A stretch of DNA of 7,321 nucleotides from Candidatus Zixiibacteriota bacterium (lineage in GTDB: Bacteria > Zixibacteria > MSB-5A5 > GN15 > JAAZOE01). A program made the translations under genes and the position numbers. Below are positions 1 through 6,026 of this stretch, piece after piece. The first letter of the stretch is position 1. Each line of letters begins with the position of its first letter. The stretch is taken from contig JAUUYJ010000124.1 in NCBI GenBank assembly GCA_030588275.1, positions 1 to 7,321 of the forward strand, written 5' to 3'. The notes under the pieces were generated by a model, which saw only the letters and a program-made list of their open reading frames with translations, made no database searches and was not told the origin of the DNA.

Positions 1-2
1 TC

Positions 3-515
3 CTGTCAGCGATTGGCGAGGTTCGTTCCAAAGTTGAACGGCGCAATCATTGGGAGATGTTTAATCGTTATGCGATAAATCCCAAAGCGCACTTGCAGAC
101 CACACAAGGGGAGATCGTGATTGAGCTTTTGTATAGCGACGCTCCCAAAACGGTCAACAATTTCATCTCGCTGGTAGAAAATGGATATTATAACAACCTT
201 GTTTTCCACCGGGTCATCCCCGCTTTCGTGGCTCAGGATGGTTGCCCTCGTGGAGATGGTTGGGGTGGTCCGGGGTACAGTATTCGGTGTGAATATAACC
301 GATTGTCGTATGAGACCGGTATGGTCGGCATGGCCTTATCTGGTAAGGATACCGGAGGGTCGCAATATTTTATCACCCTCGCCCCCCAACCGCACCTTGA
401 TGCTCGCTATACCATATTTGGCAAAGTGGTATCCGGTATGGAGGTTGCCTTTGAGATAATGCAGAACGATAGTATTGAAAAAATAACGATTGAATATGGT
501 CAGGAGGAAAAGTGA
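3..515 (+). CDS. Cyclophilin-type peptidyl-prolyl cis-trans isomerase domain, 5'-truncated by the window edge
   Basis: This is a cyclophilin domain that catalyses cis-trans isomerisation of Xaa-Pro bonds. The family core is intact: FHRVIPAF with the catalytic Arg (codon at 210), the following Gln in VAQDG, GGPGY, MALSGKDTGGSQYFIT, and HLDARYTIFGKVV. An ATG at 57 could start a 152-residue protein. However, the frame is open through the window edge (from base 3), the upstream codons read like ordinary protein (LSAIGEVRSKVERRNHWE), and no Shine-Dalgarno precedes the ATG. I therefore take this as the C-terminal domain of a longer protein. The GCPRGDGWGGPGY signature is one I associate with cyclophilins fused behind HEAT-like repeats; that is recollection, not a search. 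Its stop codon overlaps the next start (TGATG), so the two are probably translated together. Export cannot be judged because the N-terminus is missing. The domain is certain; the full architecture is not. Confidence 0.9.
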   Translation: MSAIGEVRSKVERRNHWEMFNRYAINPKAHLQTTQGEIVIELLYSDAPKTVNNFISLVENGYYNNLVFHRVIPAFVAQDGCPRGDGWGGPGYSIRCEYNRLSYETGMVGMALSGKDTGGSQYFITLAPQPHLDARYTIFGKVVSGMEVAFEIMQNDSIEKITIEYGQEEK

Positions 516-1288
516 TGCGTAAGATAATATCAACCGGAGTAGTTTTACTTTGCTTAGCCGCACCAGTTTTTGGTCAGGCGGTTTTAGATATCGAACAAGT
601 TATTGAGAAAGCGTATCAGGTCGATCATTCCTTCCGAACCGAAACGGCCGACTTTACGATGATGGTGGAATCAATTTCAAAGAGCCTCAAAGGGGATGGA
701 TCGGTCAAAGAGGAAAAACGATTTATCAAAAAATATTATTACAAAAGTGACCTGTTTAAGCAGGAGTTTTTGGAGTTTTACCTTGATGGGGAAAAGCAGG
801 ATGATGGCGAACTGGCCGATCAGGTCAAGGCGGCAAAAGATCGGAAGAAAAAAGGCCGAGGGCGAGATGGTTCGATCAACTGCCTGAAACCGTTCTACCC
901 CGATCAGCGGACCGATTATCTGTTCAGCATGCCGGGTGTGGAAAAGAAAAAAGGGTACGACTGCTACCACATCATTGCCGATTGCCGTCTGGAAGATGAT
1001 CAACTGCTTGAGGGTGATTACTGGTTTGAGACCGAAAACCTGCATATTGTCTATGCTGAGTTTCGACCGGCAAAAATGCCGTCGAAGATCAAGAATCTGG
1101 AGATGGAGATGGAGTACGCTCCGATTGGTGATGGAGTGTGGTTGCCCAAACGGTTCCACCTCAAGGGGAACGGCAAGGTTATGATTTTTATCAAATTCAG
1201 ATTTGAGGTGGATGAAACCTTTTCTGATTACCAATTAAACTCCGGCCTGACCGACGATATGTTTAAAGAGGCTGGCGATAAAAAATGA
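515..1288 (+). CDS. Exported LolA-like (outer-membrane lipoprotein-sorting) protein
   Basis: The predicted protein has 257 residues. Residues 1-20 form a clear Sec signal peptide: MRK, a hydrophobic core ISTGVVLLCLAAP, and a likely cut after VFG. The mature part has the look of the LolA/LolB-fold family: an N-terminal helix (about 24-40), alternating strands, a 'YLFSMPGVEKKKGYDCYHI' stretch, and a GDYWFETENL segment (167-176) like the family's 'G.YWid..t..i' strand, followed by VWLPKRF. It probably binds a lipid or lipoprotein in the periplasm; that is inference. A very basic stretch at 105-118 (Lys/Arg-rich) is probably a surface loop. Cysteines at 123, 150 and 157 could form a disulfide. 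The ATG at 515 is preferred to the in-frame GTG at 512 because AGGAGG (502-507) sits 7 bases before the ATG. The start overlaps the preceding stop, and the 3' end overlaps the next start. Confidence 0.6.
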   Translation: MRKIISTGVVLLCLAAPVFGQAVLDIEQVIEKAYQVDHSFRTETADFTMMVESISKSLKGDGSVKEEKRFIKKYYYKSDLFKQEFLEFYLDGEKQDDGELADQVKAAKDRKKKGRGRDGSINCLKPFYPDQRTDYLFSMPGVEKKKGYDCYHIIADCRLEDDQLLEGDYWFETENLHIVYAEFRPAKMPSKIKNLEMEMEYAPIGDGVWLPKRFHLKGNGKVMIFIKFRFEVDETFSDYQLNSGLTDDMFKEAGDKK

Positions 1289-1770
1289 TAAAGAATAAAA
1301 CATACAAGATTCAGGTGGCCGAAGGTGAAAACCTGATTTTGGGGATGTCTCATTTTATCAAGACGGTTGAGGATATTTATGAGATTATGGTCAACAGTTC
1401 CCCATCCATAAAATTTGGTATCGCCTTTTGCGAAGCGTCCGGCCCCTGTCTGGTCCGAAGCGATGGTAACGATTCGGACCTTATTAAAAAGGCGGAAGGT
1501 TACGCTTACGACATCGGCGCCGGCCATAGTTTTATCATTATCATGCGGGACGGTTTCCCTCTCAATGTTCTGCCGGAACTAAAAAATTGCCGGGAAGTTT
1601 GCCGCATTTTTTGTGCTACGGCCAACCCGGTTGAACTGTTGATTGCCGAATCTGATCAGGGCCGGGGAATTTTGGGAGTTATTGATGGCTCGGTGCCACG
1701 CGGTATCGAAACCGATGAGGATAAAAAGGAACGGATTGCGTTTCTAAAAAAAATCGGGTATAAGCGGTAG
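1285..1770 (+). CDS. Adenosine-specific kinase (COG1839 / DUF355 family)
   Basis: The predicted 161-residue cytoplasmic protein matches the small adenosine-specific kinase family along its whole length. Conserved blocks in order are FGIAFCEASGPCLVR (44-58), GAGHSF (78-83), FPLNVL (91-96), EVCRIFCATANPVE (104-117) and GRGILGVIDG (126-135), ending in the usual IGYK. Family members are about 160 residues and are best known from archaea and thermophilic bacteria. The assigned activity is phosphorylation of adenosine, which rests on limited work; the fold is unrelated to the usual PfkB-type adenosine kinases. The start ATG overlaps the preceding stop (ATGA), with only a weak ribosome site, so translation is probably coupled to the LolA-like gene. 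It is the last gene before the terminator at 1845. The family call is firm; the physiological role is less so. Confidence 0.93.
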   Translation: MIKNKTYKIQVAEGENLILGMSHFIKTVEDIYEIMVNSSPSIKFGIAFCEASGPCLVRSDGNDSDLIKKAEGYAYDIGAGHSFIIIMRDGFPLNVLPELKNCREVCRIFCATANPVELLIAESDQGRGILGVIDGSVPRGIETDEDKKERIAFLKKIGYKR

Positions 1771-1776
1771 CGGAGT

Positions 1777-1812
1777 AACTTTGTAATATGACCGTCATCT
1801 GATATCAAAGTT
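1777..1812 (+). repeat. Imperfect inverted repeat just after the kinase gene
   Basis: AACTTTG at 1777-1783 is matched by CAAAGTT at 1806-1812. Inside, ATAT (1786-1789) can pair with ATAT (1802-1805) after a 2-base bulge, leaving a 12-base loop. This could form an RNA hairpin in the 3' untranslated region. It has no T-run, so it is not a terminator by itself. It is AT-rich and could be chance. Confidence 0.3.
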
Positions 1813-1844
1813 GTTCGAGTTGGCTTTGAGAGATTATCAAACAG

Positions 1845-1871
1845 AAACCGGGGAGATTCCCCGGTTTTTTT
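1845..1871 (+). terminator. Rho-independent terminator of the cyclophilin-LolA-kinase operon
   Basis: AAACCGGGGA (1845-1854) pairs perfectly with TCCCCGGTTT (1858-1867) across a 3-base loop. A run of seven T (1865-1871) follows and partly overlaps the stem. It lies 75 bases after the kinase stop. This is a textbook intrinsic terminator and separates block 1 from the sugar-nucleotide operon. Confidence 0.93.
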
Positions 1872-1874
1872 AAT

Positions 1875-1888
1875 GGCTAATATTAGCC
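1875..1888. promoter_or_regulatory. 14-bp perfect palindrome upstream of the sugar-nucleotide operon; possible operator
   Basis: GGCTAATATTAGCC is a perfect two-fold palindrome placed 58 bases before the first cassette ATG and 3 bases after the terminator T-run. Its size and position fit a binding site for a dimeric regulator. The promoter itself is not clear: TATAAC (1907-1912) or TATATT (1913-1918) could be a -10 element, with only a poor -35 match (TTTCCT, 1890-1895). The ribosome site before the ATG at 1947 is good (GAGGA at 1936-1940, 6 bases away). Regulatory function is inferred from position only. Confidence 0.35.
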
Positions 1889-1946
1889 GTTTCCTTTCGA
1901 GTCGTTTATAACTATATTTCAAAGTTCTATAAACAGAGGATTTTTT

Positions 1947-2708
1947 ATGCAGGGTATTATCCTGACCGGCGGGCAGGGGAGTCGTTTGGCCCCCTTAACC
2001 GATGACAAAAATAAGCATCTAATTGATATATGCGGGCGACCGATGGTCAGCTATTCGCTCTCTCTGCTATTGTCGGCTGGTGTCACCGATGTGACCTTGG
2101 TAACTAATCCGCATCATCTGGATGATTTCAAAAAAGAGCTGTCAGTCGGACTGGGAACACAGTTTGATCCGTTGCGGATTATTCCCCAAAAAGATAAACC
2201 GGGCATTGCCGGATCGATTTTGATGATGCCTGAGGATATTCGGATCGGACCTTACATGGTTGTCTTGGGTGACAACATCGTCGGTGGATCGCTTAAACAT
2301 TTGCGGGACAAATTTGAAACCGACCCGAACCGCGCCATGATTGCCCTTAGCGAAGTGCTGGTGCCGACCGCCTTTGGAGTTGCCCGACTCGAAAAAGGGA
2401 AGCTGGTCGAGATTGAAGAGAAGCCGGAAAAGGCTCGCTCCAGATGGGTTATCACCGGGATCTATTTTTTCCCGACCGATCTTTTTGAGATTGCCGAAAC
2501 AATTAAGCCATCCAAGCGAGGTGAATATGAAGTGACCGATATCCTCTCGGTTTATTTAAAGCAGGATCGCCTCGATTATCATATATTGGAAGAGTGGTGG
2601 GTCGATGCCGGAACTCATGAGTCGCTTGAAAAGGTGAAGGGGTTGATTGGATGCGGTGAGGCAGGTAACGAAGAACAACAAACTGAAAAAACCGATGATG
2701 ATGCCTGA
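1947..2708 (+). CDS. rmlA: Glucose-1-phosphate thymidylyltransferase-like nucleotidyltransferase (short RmlA/SpsI type)
   Basis: This enzyme should join a sugar-1-phosphate to an NTP, most likely glucose-1-phosphate and dTTP to dTDP-glucose, the first step of the cassette. Visible motifs are the nucleotide loop GGQGSRLAPLT (8-18), the catalytic-type Lys at 23 (NKHL), GRPMVSYSL (30-38), LGDNI with metal-binding Asp109 (107-111), FGVARL (143-148), EEKP (157-160), TGIYFF (170-175), RGEYEVTDI (191-199) and WVDAGTHESL with Asp220 (218-227). At 253 residues it is shorter than Escherichia coli RmlA (about 290). It lacks most of the C-terminal helices and ends in a polar Glu/Asp-rich tail. In length it resembles SpsI of Bacillus subtilis. 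dTDP specificity is inferred from the three downstream genes; the fold alone would also allow other nucleotidyltransferases. The ATG has a good ribosome site. Confidence 0.88.
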   Translation: MQGIILTGGQGSRLAPLTDDKNKHLIDICGRPMVSYSLSLLLSAGVTDVTLVTNPHHLDDFKKELSVGLGTQFDPLRIIPQKDKPGIAGSILMMPEDIRIGPYMVVLGDNIVGGSLKHLRDKFETDPNRAMIALSEVLVPTAFGVARLEKGKLVEIEEKPEKARSRWVITGIYFFPTDLFEIAETIKPSKRGEYEVTDILSVYLKQDRLDYHILEEWWVDAGTHESLEKVKGLIGCGEAGNEEQQTEKTDDDA

Positions 2709-2745
2709 CCAACCCATGTAAGAAATACAACACGGAAATGATGCT

Positions 2746-3201
2746 ATGATAGATGGTGTGAAAGTAAAAAAGTTAAAAACGATTGCCGATGAGAGGGGTT
2801 ACCTGTTTGAAATCCTACGGTGCGACGACGATCAGTTTGAAAAATTCGGGCAGGTTTACCTTAGTTCGGTATATGCTGGTGTCGTTAAGGGGTGGCATTG
2901 TCACACCAGGCAGACTGATAATTTTACCGTAATTTCCGGGATGGCCAAAATGGTCTTAGCCGATCTGCGGGATGATTCGCCAACCAAAGGGGAGGTTAAC
3001 GAATTTTTTATCGGCGATCAGAATCGTCTTTTGATCCAGATTCCGCCCGGTGTATATCATGGCATAAAAGGGGTTGGGGATAAAACAGCGTTGGCCCTTA
3101 ATTGCCCGACCGAACCGTATAATCATGACGATCCGGACGAGAAAAGGTTCCCTTATGATACCGACCAGATTGATTATGACTGGGGTTTGAAGCAGGGCTG
3201 A
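2746..3201 (+). CDS. rmlC: dTDP-4-dehydrorhamnose 3,5-epimerase family protein (short RmlC/SpsL-like cupin)
   Basis: This is a cupin-fold sugar-nucleotide epimerase of 151 residues, expected to epimerise C3 and/or C5 of dTDP-4-keto-6-deoxyglucose. Family marks are DERGYLFEIL (15-24), GVVKGWHCH (45-53), ADLRDDSPTKG (72-82), IPPGVYHGI (99-107), and NCPTEPYNHDDPDEKR (119-134), ending in a YDW tail. His51 lines up with the catalytic base of classical RmlC and Tyr125 with its catalytic Tyr. The Arg of RmlC 'RGLH' is Lys48, and the Lys of 'QGKLV' appears to be missing (TDNFTVI, 57-63). It is also about 30 residues shorter than classical RmlC (about 180). Short forms of this kind include SpsL (about 150). 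Its start is 37 bases after the previous stop with a weak ribosome site, and its stop overlaps the next start (TGATG). Confidence 0.88.
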   Translation: MIDGVKVKKLKTIADERGYLFEILRCDDDQFEKFGQVYLSSVYAGVVKGWHCHTRQTDNFTVISGMAKMVLADLRDDSPTKGEVNEFFIGDQNRLLIQIPPGVYHGIKGVGDKTALALNCPTEPYNHDDPDEKRFPYDTDQIDYDWGLKQG

Positions 3202-4232
3202 TGAAACTTCTGATTACAGGAACGGCTGGGTTTATTGGGTCGCATCTGGTTGAGCATCTTCTGGAAACGACTGACGATGTTTCCATAGTATCGCTTGATG
3301 CTTTGGAATATTCGGGGAATAAAATAAATCTCGCATCTATCTCGGGTGGGATCGAATCGGATCGGCATCATTTTGTGCATGGTTCGATATGCGATTTGAA
3401 ACTGGTTGAAGAGATTGTTGCCGATGGTATTGATGGTGTAATCAACCTTGCGGCGCATACCCATGTTGATCGAGCCCATTATTACCCGGAGCTGTTTATC
3501 AAAAATAATATTGAAGGGGTCCTAAACCTTCTGCGGGCTGTCGAAAAAAAACCGAACTGCCGTTTTTTGCAAATCTCCACCGATGAAGTTTATGGAGCGG
3601 TGACGCCTGATAATCTGTGCAACGAACAGGCTTCTTTGAATCCGGGGAATTTTTATGCCGCCTCCAAAGCGTCAGCCGATCTGTATATCTCAGCGGCAAT
3701 CAATACCGACCGGCTCGATGCTGTTATTGTGAGAGGGGCGAACAATTTTGGACCGAGGCAGTTTCCCGAAAAGATGATTCCGTTTTTTACGCATCGTATT
3801 CTGACTGACAAAAATATTCCGCTCTATGGTGATGGTTTGCAACTGCGTGATTGGTTGTATGTCAAAGATTTCTGCCGAGCTATCTGGACCGTTTTCAGAT
3901 CGGGGAAAAGTGGCGAGATCTACAATGCCGGTGCCGGGAATCATCTCACTAACCTGTCGATGAGTCACAAAATTATCGACCTCCTATCTGCCGAGCGATC
4001 TCGCATCAGCCATGTGGCCGACCGGCCGGGGCATGATTTTTGTTATGCGATCAGTCGGAAAAAGATTGGCCAATTGGGTTGGGAACCGGAGACTGATTTT
4101 GATCAGGCATTGAGTGAAACGGTGCGATGGTATCAAAGCAACTCAGCCTGGATGAAAACGATCATGGCGCAAAACTCTGATAAGACTGAAGAGGAGTGCT
4201 TTTTCGAGCGTCATTATCGGGAGCGGCGGTAA
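3201..4232 (+). CDS. rmlB: dTDP-glucose 4,6-dehydratase
   Basis: This NAD-dependent extended short-chain dehydrogenase converts dTDP-glucose to dTDP-4-keto-6-deoxyglucose. The 343 residues match the usual RmlB length. Motifs seen are the Rossmann loop TGTAGFIGSHLVE (6-18), AAHTHVDRA (84-92), STDEVYG with Thr127-Asp128-Glu129, which are the dehydratase catalytic residues, the YxxxK pair Tyr152/Lys156 (YAASK), NNFGPRQFPEKMIP (181-194), and the substrate-binding LYGDGLQLRDWLYVKD (208-223). Retention of the Asp-Glu pair argues for a true 4,6-dehydratase rather than a 4-epimerase. The ATG overlaps the stop of the rmlC-like gene, consistent with translational coupling. The next gene starts 8 bases after this stop. 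Confidence 0.94.
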   Translation: MKLLITGTAGFIGSHLVEHLLETTDDVSIVSLDALEYSGNKINLASISGGIESDRHHFVHGSICDLKLVEEIVADGIDGVINLAAHTHVDRAHYYPELFIKNNIEGVLNLLRAVEKKPNCRFLQISTDEVYGAVTPDNLCNEQASLNPGNFYAASKASADLYISAAINTDRLDAVIVRGANNFGPRQFPEKMIPFFTHRILTDKNIPLYGDGLQLRDWLYVKDFCRAIWTVFRSGKSGEIYNAGAGNHLTNLSMSHKIIDLLSAERSRISHVADRPGHDFCYAISRKKIGQLGWEPETDFDQALSETVRWYQSNSAWMKTIMAQNSDKTEEECFFERHYRERR

Positions 4233-4240
4233 ACTCCGAC

Positions 4241-5134
4241 ATGCCAGATAGAAGACATATCTTAATAACCGGCGCCGGGGGATTGCTGGGTGGACGGCTG
4301 GCGCAGTTACTCCGAAAAAAAGCGCACCTTATGCTTCATTTTCACCACGCCCCGAAAAAGTTGGGTGCAGAGAATATCTTTTATGGCGACTTAGGAGATT
4401 CAGATCATGTTAGTAGTTTGGGGAAGCTATTAAAACCGGACCTCATTATAAACTGCGCCGCTCTGACCGATGTTGACCTGTGCGAGCGAGAGCCGGAACT
4501 TTCTAAAAAAATTAATCTAACGGCGGTGAGGCTTCTTCTCGACTGTTTCCCTCGGGCTAAAATGGTGCATATATCGACCGATTATGTTTTTGGCGAGCGG
4601 GATTATCCGGGACGACCGGACGATGCTACCGGTCCTCTTAATACTTATGGTCGGCACAAGCTTGATGCGGAGCGGTTGGTTGCCGAAGCATCACCCGATA
4701 ATTTAATTGTGCGCACCAACACGACTTATGATATGACCAGTGGTAATAACTTTTTTAAATTTGTTTATGGTAGTCTAACAGCGGGTAAGAAAATATTTGG
4801 TGTCACCGATCAAAGTTCAAATCCGATTTCCTCGTATAGTGCTTCGGATCTGATTCTGGAACTGATTAATCGTGATGCTGTCGATCTCTTTCATATCGGG
4901 GGACAGGATTTTATCAGCCGTTATGATTTTGCCGTAGCAATTGCCAGAAATTTTGGCCTCAAGAGCAAGCTGGTTTCTGCAAAGGAATCGGGTGATCTCA
5001 ACCGCCTGGCTCCCCGCCCTCGAACGGCCGGGCTGGATTGCTCGGCAACCGAACGGTTTTTGAAACAATTAATGCCGTCGATTAAAGATGACTTCATCCG
5101 TATCTACAGAGAAAATCAGACCGGAGAAGCATAG
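4241..5134 (+). CDS. rmlD: dTDP-4-dehydrorhamnose reductase (RmlD-like short-chain dehydrogenase)
   Basis: This should reduce the 4-keto group of the epimerised intermediate with NAD(P)H, giving dTDP-L-rhamnose or a related sugar. From the ATG at 4241 the protein has 297 residues, the normal RmlD length. Motifs are the Rossmann loop TGAGGLLGGRL (10-20), NCAALTDVDLCEREPE (71-86), STDYVFG (112-118) and PLNTYGRHKLDAE (132-144) with the Tyr136/Lys140 pair, then the family-like TDQSSNPISSYSASDL. The frame extends upstream to a GTG at 4196, but that GTG directly abuts its only purine-rich site and would lie well inside rmlB, so the ATG is chosen. The ribosome site is weak, fitting coupling to rmlB. 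The last 19 bases overlap the 3' end of the opposite-strand gene. Reductase family membership is firm; the exact product sugar is inferred. Confidence 0.88.
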   Translation: MPDRRHILITGAGGLLGGRLAQLLRKKAHLMLHFHHAPKKLGAENIFYGDLGDSDHVSSLGKLLKPDLIINCAALTDVDLCEREPELSKKINLTAVRLLLDCFPRAKMVHISTDYVFGERDYPGRPDDATGPLNTYGRHKLDAERLVAEASPDNLIVRTNTTYDMTSGNNFFKFVYGSLTAGKKIFGVTDQSSNPISSYSASDLILELINRDAVDLFHIGGQDFISRYDFAVAIARNFGLKSKLVSAKESGDLNRLAPRPRTAGLDCSATERFLKQLMPSIKDDFIRIYRENQTGEA

Positions 5135-5817
5135 TTTCCGTTGCGATTAAAAAACTGATAGATTGCCAGGGCCCGTTTGGGTCCGATCCCAGACACCTTT
5201 TGTAAGTTTTTGGCATCAGATGCGAATATCTGTGAGAGCGTTTTAAAGCGATCAATCAAAGCCTGAGCCGAAGCGTTATTTATCTCAGGAACCATCTTCA
5301 GAATTTCCAACCGACTTCTATTTTGACCTTTTTTGCCATGTGAAACCGCTCTGGCCTCTGATGCGTCACTCGCATCATCTACCTTTTCATGACTAATGAT
5401 TTCCTGCGGGTCAAGCTGATGACTGCTTTGCCCTGCCAGCATAAAGATTAAATGTGTCGTTTCCATTTCGTTGGCGGTAAACAGAAGTGGTACGCGGTTG
5501 GTAACCGAAGCAAACAGTAGAGCATTTTGATAGGTGGTTGCATCGATCCGGCTTGATCGTGGGACATCCCCTTCGACAATCATAATGGGGGATTGATATT
5601 CAGCTTTCATCTCCATGATGGTGCGATAAAATTGACGCGATTTTAGCGATTCAGCAAAGATGTCATAGCTCATATATGCGACGCCATATTTCCCGGACAG
5701 CAGGAAGTCCCCCTTCTTGAGCGTGATGAACCTGACGGTCGTTCCCAATTCCCCCAGTAGTCGTGGGACCGGGTTTTCTTGCAGGTGAGAAGAAGCTATT
5801 ATAGATATCTCGTTCAT
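5116..5817 (-). CDS. ERCC4/XPF-like protein with helix-hairpin-helix motifs, catalytic motif degenerate
   Basis: This 233-residue protein has the layout of archaeal Hef / XPF / Mus81 nuclease halves: an ERCC4 nuclease-fold domain (about 1-130), a polar linker (135-168) and two helix-hairpin-helix motifs. The first (about 171-191) is degenerate; the second (KVSGIGPKRALAI, 207-219) is canonical. ERCC4 hallmarks include GDFLLS (36-41), F54AES, RQFYRTI (61-67), and SPIMIVEGD (76-84). However, an ungapped alignment with the remembered archaeal Hef motif GDxxERKxxxD puts Ala47-Tyr48-Met49 at ERK and Ile53 at the last Asp. The N-terminal Asp/Arg of 'VDxRE' is also not seen (IIASSHLQE). So it probably binds branched or structured DNA without cutting it, perhaps beside an active partner; this is inference. 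AAAGGTG (5827-5833) is 9 bases before the ATG. Confidence 0.82.
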   Translation of the reverse strand: MNEISIIASSHLQENPVPRLLGELGTTVRFITLKKGDFLLSGKYGVAYMSYDIFAESLKSRQFYRTIMEMKAEYQSPIMIVEGDVPRSSRIDATTYQNALLFASVTNRVPLLFTANEMETTHLIFMLAGQSSHQLDPQEIISHEKVDDASDASEARAVSHGKKGQNRSRLEILKMVPEINNASAQALIDRFKTLSQIFASDAKNLQKVSGIGPKRALAIYQFFNRNGNYASPV

Positions 5818-6026
5818 TTAGATCAACACCTTTAGTTTTGTTAAGATTTATGGCCGTTTAATGAAGTCTTGTGATGTTCTCTCTTGTGCTACTTTAAACA
5901 AATTTGAAGTATAAATGTTCCCGGATAGCAGTAATCCAATTTAAGAAAAAAATATATTTGTGCCGATCGGAATATGATGCTTAAGTGTGTTTGGTTTAAA
6001 CAGCCCGATGCGATGCGCTTGAAAAC
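5818..6026 (-). promoter_or_regulatory. Intergenic region with a possible promoter for the ERCC4-like gene
   Basis: This AT-rich 209-base gap carries no gene that I can support. On the minus strand TATACT (5908-5913) is a good -10 look-alike about 90 bases before the ERCC4-like ATG, but no convincing -35 lies at 16-18 bases. I see no GC-rich hairpin with a T-run that would end the upstream gene, so the two minus-strand genes may be co-transcribed. An 8-bp palindrome GTTTAAAC is present near 5994-6001 and is probably chance. Confidence 0.3.

Noticed and set aside
512..514. GTG start one codon before the LolA-like ATG
   Set aside because: AGGAGG at 502-507 is too close to the GTG (4 bases) and ideally spaced for the ATG at 515.
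677..1234. Open frame of 185 codons on the minus strand opposite the LolA-like gene
   Set aside because: It lies wholly inside a well-supported signal-peptide-bearing gene, has no ribosome site and no recognisable protein features; it is an antisense shadow.
4196..4240. Upstream GTG start for the rmlD-like gene adding 15 residues
   Set aside because: The only purine-rich site directly abuts the GTG with no spacing, the extension would overlap rmlB and precede the Rossmann strand with non-family residues; the ATG at 4241 gives the normal length.
5941..6026. Possible terminator for the secreted protein gene (A-run at 5946-5952, a T-run on the minus strand)
   Set aside because: The only nearby symmetric element, CCGATCGG, leaves no loop and is not next to the T-run; no stable stem could be drawn.
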